NCBI RefSeq assembly: GCF_018282115.1
Contig: NZ_CP054306.1
Coordinates: forward strand, 744,001-808,000
DNA length: 64,000 nucleotides
Reading direction: 5' to 3'
Source: Synechocystis sp. PCC 7338
GTDB lineage: Bacteria > Cyanobacteriota > Cyanobacteriia > Cyanobacteriales > Microcystaceae
Of the stretch, positions 27,119 through 36,358 are shown piece after piece (position 1 is the first letter of the stretch; each line of letters begins with the position of its first letter). A program made the translations under genes and the position numbers. Below the pieces are notes generated by a model. It searched no databases, was not told the origin of the DNA, and saw only the letters and a list, made by a program, of their open reading frames with translations.

Positions 27119-28342
27119 GTGATTGAATTTCGGGAAAGTCTCAAAATGGCCACTAGCATGTTGCTGGCCAATAAGCTTCGTAGCAGTTTGACTATGTTGG
27201 GCATTGTCATTGGCAATGCGTCCGTGGTGGCCATGTTGGGCATTGGCCAGGGAGCCCAGGAGTTGGCCACTTCCCAGTTGGAAGATTTGGGCCCCAATGT
27301 GTTGTTTGTATTGCCCGGTTCCCAACGTAACCGTCGAGCTAGTTTCAATTTACCGAAAACTTTGGTTTTGAGTGACGCAGAGGCGATCGCCGCTCAAGTA
27401 CCCAGTGTGGCCGGGGTGGCCCCGGAAATTAACCGCAGATTATTGGTGTCCCATCGGAGCTTGAACACTAATGCAACGGTGGTGGGCACTACCCCTGAAT
27501 ATCCCGCTATCCGTAATTTTTCCGTGGCCCAGGGCCGCTTTCTCAATATTCTGGATCTGGAGCGCCATCGCCGGGTGGCCGTACTGGGGAGTGAAATTGC
27601 CGATCGCCTTTATCAAACCCAAACTCCCCTCGGTCAGAATATTCGCATCAACAATATTACCTTTGAAGTCATTGGCGTCATGGAAACCAAGGGTTCTTCT
27701 TTGGGTAGTAACCAAGATGAATTTATTTTCATTCCCCTGGATACCATGGTGGCCCAACTGGTGGGCCGGACTTCCCCCTACGGTATCGAATTAAGTTGGA
27801 TCAACGTTAAAGCCCAGGATGGGGATTCCGTGCGGGCGGCCACTTTCCAAATGGAAAACCTCCTACGTTTGCGCCACAATATCCAAAACGGAGAAGATGA
27901 CTTTGGCGTTAGTTCTGCTAAACAAATGCTAGATATTGTCAACACTATCACCGGGGGATTGACCATTCTCCTGGCGGCGATCGCCGGTATTTCCCTGATT
28001 GTGGGGGGCATTGGCGTGATGAATATTATGTTGGTGTCCGTGACAGAACGCACCCAGGAAATTGGCCTGCGTAAAGCCCTCGGGGCCGGGGAACAGGACA
28101 TTCTCAGTCAGTTTCTCATTGAAGCAGTGATCGTTTCCGCCAGTGGCGGGGTAATTGGTGTCGTATTAGGCATGGCCATTGTGGCGATCGTTGGGGCCCT
28201 TTCCCCCCTAATCACCATTATTTCCCCCACCGCTGTGGTAGTGTCCCTGACCATTTCCGGCAGCATTGGTCTCTTTTTTGGCGTTGTCCCCGCCCGTCAA
28301 GCGGCGAAATTAGACCCCATTGTGGCCTTGCGTAATGCCTAG
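27119..28342 (+). CDS. MacB-like ABC transporter permease
   Basis: A protein of 407 residues beginning at GTG 27119, preceded by GAGGTAA as ribosome site. It has an N-terminal helix with the motif NKLRSSLTMLGIVIGNASVV, a large periplasmic MacB core domain (about 60-240) and three C-terminal helices with the FtsX signature (MNIMLVSVTERTQEIGLRKALGA). These permeases work with a separate ATPase in mechanotransmission or efflux; no ATPase gene is adjacent. The substrate is unknown. Confidence 0.87.
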   Translation: MIEFRESLKMATSMLLANKLRSSLTMLGIVIGNASVVAMLGIGQGAQELATSQLEDLGPNVLFVLPGSQRNRRASFNLPKTLVLSDAEAIAAQVPSVAGVAPEINRRLLVSHRSLNTNATVVGTTPEYPAIRNFSVAQGRFLNILDLERHRRVAVLGSEIADRLYQTQTPLGQNIRINNITFEVIGVMETKGSSLGSNQDEFIFIPLDTMVAQLVGRTSPYGIELSWINVKAQDGDSVRAATFQMENLLRLRHNIQNGEDDFGVSSAKQMLDIVNTITGGLTILLAAIAGISLIVGGIGVMNIMLVSVTERTQEIGLRKALGAGEQDILSQFLIEAVIVSASGGVIGVVLGMAIVAIVGALSPLITIISPTAVVVSLTISGSIGLFFGVVPARQAAKLDPIVALRNA

Positions 28343-28419
28343 GAGAATCTATTTAGTTATTGAACTAAGTAGGTGAGGCTAAATCTAAATATTTACAAAA
28401 TCTCCCCGTCCTACGGAAT

Positions 28420-28438
28420 CCCCCCTTATCAAGGGGGG
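28420..28438. repeat. Perfect 8-bp C/G-run hairpin (dispersed repeat)
   Basis: CCCCCCTT (28420-28427), loop ATC, AAGGGGGG (28431-28438), followed by TTGGGGGG. It is nearly identical to the hairpin at 20317-20335 and lies between the convergent MacB-like permease and fur genes. Confidence 0.7.
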
Positions 28439-28532
28439 TTGGGGGGATAGAGTGCAAAACTTATGCTTAGTTTAATTACACCTACCTACTCAGTGGGAAA
28501 ACAACACCTTGGATTACCGCCAAAACCCGGCC

Positions 28533-29030
28533 CTAGGCTAGGGAAATACTGCGGGTGCAAGCCCAATTGCTGGGCAAAGTGGAAGGCCAACCCATGCGAA
28601 TGGCTTCGGGACAGATGGTGGTAACGGTTAACTGACAATCAATCAACTGAAAGCCCTCTTTTTCGCACTGCTTCAAACTCTGCTTGAGGATGGAATCGTT
28701 CTTAAATTCAATGGTGCGGTTACATTGCACACAGACCACATGGTGATGGTGATGGGGCGAAGCTTGTTGTAGTTCGTAGTGCTTGTGCCCCTCCGCCAAT
28801 TCCAACTCTCGCAGAATGCCCATGCGGGACATCAACTTAACACTGCGATAAACTGTGGAAAGGCTAATCTTTTCCTTTTCTTCTTCCAGACGGTGGTGTA
28901 ACTCCTCGGCACTGAGGTGTTCCCCTTCTGGTAGATTTTGAAAAATATTGAGGATTTTTTCCCGCTGGGGAGTCAGTCGCCAGCCACGGGCATTGAGTTC
29001 GGCTTTGAGGGAATCGGCGGTGTAGGACAT
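28533..29030 (-). CDS. fur: Ferric uptake regulator (Fur)
   Basis: A protein of 165 residues. It has the winged-helix DNA-binding region (RGWRLTPQREKILNIFQ, then ISLSTVYRSVKLMSRMGI) and the dimer/metal domain with HKHYELQ and a run of five His before VVCVQCNRTIEF. The first CxxC (CVQC) is present; the second Cys pair is reduced to one Cys (TICPEA), so a structural zinc with four Cys is unlikely. It is expected to repress iron-uptake genes when iron is replete. Divergent from the creatininase-family gene. Confidence 0.92.
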   Translation of the reverse strand: MSYTADSLKAELNARGWRLTPQREKILNIFQNLPEGEHLSAEELHHRLEEEKEKISLSTVYRSVKLMSRMGILRELELAEGHKHYELQQASPHHHHHVVCVQCNRTIEFKNDSILKQSLKQCEKEGFQLIDCQLTVTTICPEAIRMGWPSTLPSNWACTRSISLA

Positions 29031-29171
29031 GTTCTATGGGGGCGCTTAGAAGCAGTCTGGGCGATGGGATCCATCATAGTCGCTAGCCTCGGTAGTTGCA
29101 ATAGTGGAATCTTATTGAGAATAGATCCCATAAAAAGTTTCATTTATGTTTCCCCTTCTAAAAGTCTGACC

Positions 29172-29999
29172 ATGTTACATTCCGCCGTCATTCCTCCCCA
29201 GCGTTATTTTGCATACCTGACTTGGACGGACATTGAGGCTCTGCCGGATAAGGATAAAACCATTATTATTCAGCCCCTGGGTTCCATTGAACAGCACGGC
29301 CCCCATTTGCCATTGGTGGTGGATGCGGCCATTTCGGAGGGGGTTTTGGGTAAGGCTCTGCAAACTTTGGGGGCAGAAATTCCGGCCTATGTCCTCCCAA
29401 CTTTGTACTATGGCAAGTCCAACGAACATATTGGTTTCCCTGGGGTCATTACCCTCAGTGCAGAAACTTTGTTGGCTATTCTTAAGGAAGTGGCGGCTAG
29501 TTTGTATCAATCGGGCTTCCGGAAATGGATTTTGCTCAACTCCCACGGCGGTCAGATTCAGGTGTTGGAAATTGCGGCTCGGGATCTGCATCAAACTTAC
29601 CCAGATTTGCAAATTTTCCCTTTCTTTACTTGGCGCATGCCCCATTGTGCGGCGGATTTGCTTACTCCCAAGGAGATGGCCCACGGCATCCATGCGGGGG
29701 ATGGGGAAACCAGCTTGATGATGGCCATCTGGCCGGAGCTTGTGCGAGAAGATCGCTTAGTAAAAGAATTTCCCCAGGGGATTCCCGCCGACGGTGAACT
29801 GTTGAGCATGGAAGGAAGTTTGCCCTTTGCTTGGCTAACTAAGGAAGTGAGTTGCAGTGGGGTGATGGGGGATGCCACTGTAGCCACCAAAGAGAAAGGG
29901 GAAGTTTTGTTGGATTGTCTGGCCGATGGTTGTCGTCAGGCGATCGAGGCGGTGTATCACTTCCAACCCCCTAGTCTGAACAGAAACAGAAAAGGTTAA
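29172..29999 (+). CDS. Creatininase/creatinine amidohydrolase family protein
   Basis: A protein of 275 residues. It has the metal-binding signature of the creatininase family: QPLGSIEQHGPHLPL, LNSHGGQ, and HAGDGETSLM. Family members hydrolyse cyclic or linear amides (creatinine, or formamide intermediates such as in riboflavin and mycofactocin pathways), so the substrate is open. I placed the start at the ATG at 29172 because upstream sequence overlaps the divergent fur gene. purH follows after 58 bases on the same strand. Confidence 0.85.
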   Translation: MLHSAVIPPQRYFAYLTWTDIEALPDKDKTIIIQPLGSIEQHGPHLPLVVDAAISEGVLGKALQTLGAEIPAYVLPTLYYGKSNEHIGFPGVITLSAETLLAILKEVAASLYQSGFRKWILLNSHGGQIQVLEIAARDLHQTYPDLQIFPFFTWRMPHCAADLLTPKEMAHGIHAGDGETSLMMAIWPELVREDRLVKEFPQGIPADGELLSMEGSLPFAWLTKEVSCSGVMGDATVATKEKGEVLLDCLADGCRQAIEAVYHFQPPSLNRNRKG

Positions 30000-30057
30000 G
30001 GGAGAACAACTCCTGGGGGATAATGGGGGACGGAAAAATTACCAAGAGGAGAAGGCA

Positions 30058-31593
30058 ATGGCCCGTTTAGCCCTGCTGAGTGTGTCCGACAAAAGTGGCA
30101 TTGTGGAACTGGCCCAACGGCTAGTGAATGAATTTCAGTTTGACCTGATCAGTAGTGGTGGTACCGCCAAAACCCTCCAAGAAGCCGGGGTTCCTGTCAC
30201 TAAGGTGAGTGATTACACTGGGGCACCGGAAATTTTGGGCGGTCGGGTGAAAACATTGCATCCCCGCATCCATGGGGGCATTTTGGCCCGGCGAGATTTA
30301 GCCAGCGACCAGGCGGATTTACAAGCCAACGATATTCGTCCGTTGGATTTGGTGGTGGTTAATCTTTATCCTTTTGAGCAGACCATTGCTAAATCGGGGG
30401 TAACGGTGGCCGAAGCGGTGGAACAGATTGACATCGGTGGCCCTGCTATGATTCGAGCCACCGCCAAAAATTTTGCCCATACCACCGTCCTCACCAACCC
30501 CAGCCAGTACGAAGCTTATTTGACTACTTTGCGAGAACAGGGGGGAATTCCCTTAACTTTGCGCCAACAATTTGCCGGAGAAGCCTTTGCCCTCACCAAT
30601 GCCTACGACCAGGCGATCGCCAATTATTTCAGTGGTTTAATCGGGGATGGGGCGGCCAGATTCGGCATTAGTGGTACATTGCGCCAGCCGTTGCGGTACG
30701 GGGAAAATCCCCACCAGAGTGCTGGCTGGTATCAAACAGGACGAGAGGCGACGGGGTGGGCTAAGGCCGAGAAACTCCAGGGCAAAGAACTGAGCTATAA
30801 CAATTTGGTGGATTTGGAAGCGGCCCGGCGCATCATTAACGAATTTGACTCCAGTGAACCGGCGGCGGTGATTTTAAAACATACCAATCCCTGTGGCGTG
30901 GCCTTGGCTCCCACCTTGGTAGGAGCATATCAAAAGGCTTTTGATGCCGATGCCACCTCCGCGTTTGGGGGCATTGTAGCCCTGAATCAATCCCTGGACG
31001 GCCCAACGGCGGCGGCAATGGTCAAAACCTTTTTGGAATGTATTGTCGCCCCCAGTTGTAATGCTGAAGCCAGGGAAATCTTAGCGAAGAAAAATAATTT
31101 GCGGGTCTTAATTCTCCCCGATCTGGCCACCGGCCCCAGTCAAACTATTAAGGCGATCGCCGGAGGATTTTTAGTACAATCATCGGACGATGAACGGGAA
31201 GATCCCAGTACCTGGCAGGTGGTGACGGAAAAACAACCCAGTGCGGCAGAGTTGGCGGAATTGGCCTTTGCCTGGAAAGTGTGCAAACACGTTAAATCCA
31301 ACGCCATCACCATTACCAAAAATAAAACTACCCTGGGGGTGGGAGCAGGGCAAATGAACCGAGTTGGCTCTGTGGAAATTGCCCTGAAACAAGCGGGATC
31401 AGAAGCCCAAGGAGCTTGCCTGGCCAGTGATGCCTTCTTTCCCTTTGACGATTCCGTCCGCACCGCCGCCGCCGCTGGCATTACCACCATCATCCAACCG
31501 GGGGGCTCCATGCGAGATCAAGATTCTATCCAAGCGGCCAACGAATTGGGCCTAGTGATGATTTTCACTGGCCTGCGTCATTTCCTCCACTAG
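30058..31593 (+). CDS. purH: Bifunctional AICAR formyltransferase/IMP cyclohydrolase
   Basis: A protein of 511 residues carrying both activities. The N-terminal cyclohydrolase has LLSVSDKSGIVELAQ, GGRVKTLHPRIHGG and DLVVVNLYPFEQT. The C-terminal transformylase has LRYGENPHQSAGWY, ILKHTNPCGVA, SDAFFPFDDSV and the final GLRHFLH. It performs the last two steps to IMP. A ribosome site (AAGAGGAGAAGGCA) precedes the ATG. Confidence 0.97.
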   Translation: MARLALLSVSDKSGIVELAQRLVNEFQFDLISSGGTAKTLQEAGVPVTKVSDYTGAPEILGGRVKTLHPRIHGGILARRDLASDQADLQANDIRPLDLVVVNLYPFEQTIAKSGVTVAEAVEQIDIGGPAMIRATAKNFAHTTVLTNPSQYEAYLTTLREQGGIPLTLRQQFAGEAFALTNAYDQAIANYFSGLIGDGAARFGISGTLRQPLRYGENPHQSAGWYQTGREATGWAKAEKLQGKELSYNNLVDLEAARRIINEFDSSEPAAVILKHTNPCGVALAPTLVGAYQKAFDADATSAFGGIVALNQSLDGPTAAAMVKTFLECIVAPSCNAEAREILAKKNNLRVLILPDLATGPSQTIKAIAGGFLVQSSDDEREDPSTWQVVTEKQPSAAELAELAFAWKVCKHVKSNAITITKNKTTLGVGAGQMNRVGSVEIALKQAGSEAQGACLASDAFFPFDDSVRTAAAAGITTIIQPGGSMRDQDSIQAANELGLVMIFTGLRHFLH

Positions 31594-31757
31594 AGGGGGT
31601 TGGCAAAGTCCCCTAGTTTCACGACTTTGAAGTTAGGGGAAACCAAGACAAACCCTAGAACCCTCGAGACTCAGCGACTTCATTGGGAGACACAATTCAC
31701 CCTTAGCAAAACTTTCCCTGACTTGGCCAATGCTAGCCTCAATTGTTGACAGATTGT

Positions 31758-32159
31758 TCACCCAACCCAACTTTTTAGGGCCCAACCCAGTATCAAACCC
31801 AGGCCACCAAAGCGGATTATTTGCCAAAACACATCCCCCATCAAGCCCCGCCGTAGACCATCCCAAAACATTTTTTGCAACTGGCGATCGGTCAATAATT
31901 CACTCTCCAATTCCAGGGACAAAGCCTCCAACTCCGAGCGAATACGGGCCAATTCCTGCTCCAATTCCGCCTGGGCTTCCCCCTGGAGCCTGGTTTCCAC
32001 ATCGGCACGATATTCCTGAATTTGTTGTTGCTTGGCTCTCTGGGATTGAACCTCATCGTAACGGGTTTGCAGTTTTTGCAAAGACTGGGTCAGGGCGGCC
32101 AGGGCTAAGCCAAAATTGCTATCACTATCTCCGTTCGGTGCGACAAAAGTTTCTTCCAT
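31758..32159 (-). CDS. Coiled-coil protein with C-terminal membrane anchor
   Basis: A protein of 133 residues. Residues 18-95 form a long coiled coil rich in Gln, Glu and Arg (QSLQKLQTRYDEVQSQRAKQ). One hydrophobic segment lies near the C-terminus (VFWQIIRFGGLGLILGWALKS), so it looks tail-anchored. No known domain recognised. It is transcribed on the minus strand, 35 bases downstream of the methyltransferase gene, so an operon is likely. Confidence 0.65.
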   Translation of the reverse strand: MEETFVAPNGDSDSNFGLALAALTQSLQKLQTRYDEVQSQRAKQQQIQEYRADVETRLQGEAQAELEQELARIRSELEALSLELESELLTDRQLQKMFWDGLRRGLMGDVFWQIIRFGGLGLILGWALKSWVG

Positions 32160-32194
32160 AGCAAGTTACGACGGGTCAAAGTCAGAAATGGCCA

Positions 32195-33118
32195 CTAAGG
32201 TTGTACGGAAGCGATGACAGTGCGGTGCCGGGGACTATTGGACTGAATACTTACCTGGTCAAAACCGGCTTCCAATAATTCCTGCTCCACATCCAAAGCA
32301 AAATACTGGTCCATAAAAGGTTCTGTGCTTTTCAGCAGGGTCATAATATGGGCCGGCATGGTCAGATAAGCCTGGGAGCGGGGATTCATATCCATAAAAG
32401 TGAAATGGCCGCCGGTTTTTACTAAGCGCCGGGCTTCGCGAAAAATGCGCCGGGTGGGTTCCTGGGGCATTTCGTGGAACAGCAGAAAAGCGGAAACTAG
32501 GTCAAAACTTTGAGCCTGTAGTCCAGTGGCTTCCGGTAGAGCATGCACCCAATTAATGTCGGCTCCTTTTTCCTGGCCATGATGATGGGCAAGGGTGACG
32601 TAGTAGGGGGAAAAGTCCAACCCGGTTAATGCCGCTTTCGGGTAACAGGCTTGCAAAGTGAAGCTACTCAGGCCCACAGTGCAATGCAAATCAAGAATGG
32701 TTTGGGGAGCCTGGGGCAATTGAGCCAGTAAAACATCGTGGTAACTACGCCGTAACTGAGCGTCCCCCTGGGCCCCTGCTTCTGGATAAAGACTGGAATG
32801 AACCGCATTGGCGGCCACTTCAAATTCAAAAGCCGCATCCCAACACATGTGGCCCTGGTCATAGCCATGGAAAGAGGCGTTGTAATAGTCGGGATAGGTG
32901 AGGTCTTGGTTAACGACTGATCCCCAATCCCCTTGCCAATCCTGCTGTTGGTATTGTTTCACCGTCTCCCGCCAGGGGATGCCGAGTCGCTCCGCCCGCT
33001 TGATCATCATGGAGCGGGCTTGCCATTTGGCCACGTTCCACAGGGGCTTGACGGCCAATAGGCCATTGACGACATGACTCATGGCAGTGGGGGCAGGGGT
33101 GGCGGTGCTGACAGTCAT
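32195..33118 (-). CDS. Class I SAM-dependent methyltransferase
   Basis: A protein of 307 residues from the ATG at 33118. The methyltransferase core sits in its middle and C-terminal parts: motif I ILDLHCTVGLSSFTL, followed by ALTGLDFSPYYV, LPEATGLQAQSFDLVSAF and LVKTGGHFTFMDMNP. Motif I is atypical (CTVG where the family often has GxGxG). The N-terminal ~110 residues (TMSHVVNGLLAVKPLWN onward) are extra and not recognised. The substrate is unknown. Longer starts up to 33187 are possible. Confidence 0.78.
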   Translation of the reverse strand: MTVSTATPAPTAMSHVVNGLLAVKPLWNVAKWQARSMMIKRAERLGIPWRETVKQYQQQDWQGDWGSVVNQDLTYPDYYNASFHGYDQGHMCWDAAFEFEVAANAVHSSLYPEAGAQGDAQLRRSYHDVLLAQLPQAPQTILDLHCTVGLSSFTLQACYPKAALTGLDFSPYYVTLAHHHGQEKGADINWVHALPEATGLQAQSFDLVSAFLLFHEMPQEPTRRIFREARRLVKTGGHFTFMDMNPRSQAYLTMPAHIMTLLKSTEPFMDQYFALDVEQELLEAGFDQVSIQSNSPRHRTVIASVQP

Positions 33119-33222
33119 GGAATGCTTTAATGGGACTAGGGAAAATTGTCGCTGAAAAATCCAAACCTGTCTAGGCATGGGCATCAAGCGGCGATCGCCT
33201 AGGGCAATTTCGGTGTTGAGCC

Positions 33223-33531
33223 ATGACCGGTAAACAGTTACACCAGTTGATTGTGGACAAATGGGGTTATTCCTTCGATGTGCAATTGCGACGCATCAAA
33301 GACCGCATTTTTCTACAGATTATGTGGCGGTACCTCGAACAGGCCTCCTTTCCCCTCTCCGAAGAGGATTATTTCGCTAACCTAGAGGCGATCGCCCAGT
33401 ATCTCCAGGCCTGGGGAGGGGGGGAACAGGTGCAACAGTTCATCGCCCAAACCAAAGAAAAACCCCGCCTAGGTAAAGCAGTTAGTATTCCCCTGGAACT
33501 TGGGGCCAGGGCCGCAGAATGGTTTATTTGA
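33223..33531 (+). CDS. DUF3067 family protein
   Basis: A protein of 102 residues that matches the DUF3067 pattern of cyanobacteria and plastids: GKQLHQLIVDKWGYSFD, IFLQIMWRYLEQASFPLSEE and KPRLGKAVSIPLELGARAAEW. No function is established to my knowledge. It precedes the SpkC-like kinase gene by 33 bases and may be co-transcribed with it. Confidence 0.8.
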   Translation: MTGKQLHQLIVDKWGYSFDVQLRRIKDRIFLQIMWRYLEQASFPLSEEDYFANLEAIAQYLQAWGGGEQVQQFIAQTKEKPRLGKAVSIPLELGARAAEWFI

Positions 33532-33564
33532 AAGCTGGACAAGCTAGGAGCATAGGGCATTGCT

Positions 33565-35166
33565 ATGGTTACCCCACTAAAGCTACTCAACAATCGCTAC
33601 CGAATTATTGAAACCCTAGGAAGAGGGGGGTTTGGGGAAACTTTTTTAGCCCGGGATACCCACATGCCCTCGGCCCGGAAGTGTGTGATCAAACACCTGA
33701 AGCCGGTGCTGGAAAATCCGGAAATTCCTTCATGGTTAAGGGACAGATTCCACCGAGAAGCGGCCATCTTAGAAGAATTGGGAGAGAACCATGGACAGAT
33801 TCCCCAACTATATGCCTATTTCAGTGAAGGGGAAGATTTCTACCTTGTGCAGGAGTGGATTCCTGGGCTGACCCTCACCCAAGCCCATGTCCAAAGGGGG
33901 AATTTTTCCAGCACAGCGGTGGAGGAATTGCTACTAGGCATTTTGCCGGTGTTGCAGTTTATCCATCAACGGCGCATTATCCACCGGGATATCAAGCCCG
34001 ACAATATTATCCTGCGGGAAACCGATGGTAAGCCAATTTTGATTGATTTTGGCATTATTAAAGAAACCATGGGCACATTGGTCAATCCCGATGGCCGCAG
34101 TGCCTATTCCGTGGCGTTGGGTACCCCCGGTTACATGGCTTCAGAGCAAGCCGCTGGACGGCCCGTTTTTTCCAGCGATCTGTACAGTTTGGGCCTAACG
34201 GCTATTTTTTTGCTTACGGGTAAAACCCCCCAATATTTGACCAGTGACAGTCGCACTGGAGAAATTCTTTGGCGACAGGGAGCGCCCCAAGTCAGCCCTA
34301 CCCTGGCTAAGGTCATAGACCAGGCAGTGCGCTACCATCCCAGGGAAAGATTTAGTTCCGCTACCGCCATGGCCCAGGCCCTCCAGGGCAATTTTAGTAC
34401 TGTGCCCATGACCAAAGGCGATCGCCAGGGAAATACCGTTGCCAATGGCAAGGCCAAACCTAGCCACCAACCCACTGCCCCAACCCTAGTGGTGGGCACC
34501 CCCTACAATGCCAACGACACCCAAGCCACTAAAGTTTACAGTCAGGAATTTACTGGATATACCGAAACCCAGGAGGGTTCACCACTGATGAAATGGGTTG
34601 TTATGCCCCTTGTCTTACTGCTAGTTATTGGCGGTGGCATGGCGGCGGGGTTTTGGGTAACCAGTCAACGGCGCAATAATCCTCCTCCAGCGGTGGAAGA
34701 ACCCACAGAGGAAACTCCCATTCCACTGCCCTCTTTGGAACCCAGACCCAATTTATTTGAAACCCCTAGCCCTATTCCCACTCCAGCAACCCCCAGCCCG
34801 GAGCCAACTCCCAGTCTCACCCCAGAACCGACTCCAACTCCGACAGAAGATAAACTGACTCCCATGGAGCCGGAACCTAGTTTGGACAATCCTGCCCCCA
34901 TACCCGAGCCCAAGCCTAGTCCATCCCCTACCATTAGCCCCCAACCATCACCAACTATTTCTATTCCCGTTACCCCTGCTCCTACACCAAAACCCAGTCC
35001 TTCTCCCACCCCCAAGCCGACCACTCCTCCCCAGATTGCCCCCACTCCCCAGCCCGGCAATACGGTGCCAGTGATCCCCCCACCGGAAAATCCCAGTACC
35101 GGGACTCAGCCCAACCTGCCGGCCCCCCCAGCGGCGGAAAAGCCCATCGACCCCGAGCAAAATTAG
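33565..35166 (+). CDS. spkC: Membrane Ser/Thr protein kinase (SpkC-like)
   Basis: A protein of 533 residues. A Hanks-type kinase domain covers about 12-275: Gly loop LGRGGFGETF, Lys43 in VIKHL, HRDIKPDN at 140-147 and DFG at 161-163. A single transmembrane helix lies near residues 347-367 (VVMPLVLLLVIGGGMAAGFW). The remaining ~165 residues are Pro/Thr/Ser-rich with repeats of PTPSP type, probably periplasmic and wall-associated. The kinase should be active, as all catalytic residues are present. The layout resembles PCC 6803 SpkC. Confidence 0.88.
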   Translation: MVTPLKLLNNRYRIIETLGRGGFGETFLARDTHMPSARKCVIKHLKPVLENPEIPSWLRDRFHREAAILEELGENHGQIPQLYAYFSEGEDFYLVQEWIPGLTLTQAHVQRGNFSSTAVEELLLGILPVLQFIHQRRIIHRDIKPDNIILRETDGKPILIDFGIIKETMGTLVNPDGRSAYSVALGTPGYMASEQAAGRPVFSSDLYSLGLTAIFLLTGKTPQYLTSDSRTGEILWRQGAPQVSPTLAKVIDQAVRYHPRERFSSATAMAQALQGNFSTVPMTKGDRQGNTVANGKAKPSHQPTAPTLVVGTPYNANDTQATKVYSQEFTGYTETQEGSPLMKWVVMPLVLLLVIGGGMAAGFWVTSQRRNNPPPAVEEPTEETPIPLPSLEPRPNLFETPSPIPTPATPSPEPTPSLTPEPTPTPTEDKLTPMEPEPSLDNPAPIPEPKPSPSPTISPQPSPTISIPVTPAPTPKPSPSPTPKPTTPPQIAPTPQPGNTVPVIPPPENPSTGTQPNLPAPPAAEKPIDPEQN

Positions 35167-35275
35167 GGATTTATACTAAAAATGGAAACTATGGGCGAGC
35201 GAAAACCTAGCTCCATGTCCGTCGTTTCGTTCACTCTGTCAATAATTAGCCAACATTAAGCCGAGGAGACGCCCC

Positions 35276-36256
35276 ATGAAATTATCCAGCAAAAACATAG
35301 ATGCCCGTCTCGACACGGTTTACGATGCCATCGTTTTAGGGGGAGGCATGGGGGGGCTGTCTGCGGCCATATATCTAGCCCGCTATGGTCTGAAATGTCT
35401 GGTGGTGGAAAAAGGGCGGGGCCGATCCTTCTGGATGCAAGATTTACGCAACTATGTGGGGCTAGACCCTGATACCCCAGGGCGGGACATTATCACCCAC
35501 AGCACCCAACAAGCTCTTCACTGGGGCGCAGATTTGTTGCGGGGTTATGTGGAAGATGTGACCGATGAGGGAGATAACCTCGCAGTAAAGGTGAAGGTGG
35601 GCAAAAAAGATAGTCAGTACCCAATTTTTCGGGCTAGATATGTGATCGCCGCCACGGGCATTATCGACAATCTGCCCCAGTTGGAAGATATGCAAAATGT
35701 CTATGACTATGCTGGTTATACCCTGCATGTTTGCATGATTTGTGACGGCTTTGATATGTGGGATCAAAAGGCTGTCTTGATTGCGGGTACCGAAGGGCAA
35801 ATTAATGCCGCCTTTGTTTTGAATTGGTTTACCCCCTATATTTCCGTGTTGACCCACGGACTTTGCACTGTCAGTGATGAAATGAAAGCCAAGTTAGCAG
35901 ACCATGGTTATCCCCTCTACGAAGCGGCGATCGCCAAGTTTTTAGGGGAGGACCACAAAATGAGCGGGGTGCAATTGGTGGATGGCACTGTGGTGGAAGC
36001 GACAACAGGTTTGATCAATATGGGTTCTGTGTACCACAACCATTACCTTAAGGGTATAGAGGGCCTGGAATGGGACGGGGAAAATTTGGTTACCAATGAC
36101 ATGGCCCAAACTAGCCATCCGCGCATTTTTGCCCTGGGAGATTTGAAAAAGGGCTTAAATCAGGTGTCCGTGGCAGTGGCCGATGGCACCCTGGCCGCTA
36201 CCCAAATTTGGCGCAATATCCGCCGGGCCAGTGAACCCCGCAAATGGATTCATTAA
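35276..36256 (+). CDS. Thioredoxin-reductase-like flavoprotein (DDOR-like)
   Basis: A protein of 326 residues of the thioredoxin reductase fold. It has the FAD motif GGGMGGLSAAIYLARYG, the redox pair Cys153-Cys156 in HVCMICDGFD and the second FAD motif HPRIFALGDLKKGLNQVSVA. The usual NADPH-binding GGGDSA motif is replaced by LIAGTEGQINAAF, so NADPH use is doubtful. This fits the cyanobacterial diflavin-linked disulfide oxidoreductases (PCC 6803 Slr0600), which lack NADPH binding. The electron donor and target are not shown by the sequence. Start at the ATG after GAGGAGACGCCCC. Confidence 0.87.
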   Translation: MKLSSKNIDARLDTVYDAIVLGGGMGGLSAAIYLARYGLKCLVVEKGRGRSFWMQDLRNYVGLDPDTPGRDIITHSTQQALHWGADLLRGYVEDVTDEGDNLAVKVKVGKKDSQYPIFRARYVIAATGIIDNLPQLEDMQNVYDYAGYTLHVCMICDGFDMWDQKAVLIAGTEGQINAAFVLNWFTPYISVLTHGLCTVSDEMKAKLADHGYPLYEAAIAKFLGEDHKMSGVQLVDGTVVEATTGLINMGSVYHNHYLKGIEGLEWDGENLVTNDMAQTSHPRIFALGDLKKGLNQVSVAVADGTLAATQIWRNIRRASEPRKWIH

Positions 36257-36358
36257 TCAAAAAGCAAGTTTGACAGGCTGTCTTTTGACCCTTGGCCAAT
36301 ACTTTGCCTAGGATGGGGAACATTCTTTTAGAAGTAATTTACTGAGTTCCCCCTCCCT

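Noticed and set aside
29031-29171. Fur-box-like sequence between fur and the creatininase-family gene
   Set aside because: Only a weak partial match (TTATTGAGAATAGAT) to the 19-bp consensus.
34665-35060. Minus-strand Gly/Val-rich frame
   Set aside because: It is the complement of the Pro-rich tail of the SpkC-like kinase; low-complexity shadows of this kind are expected.
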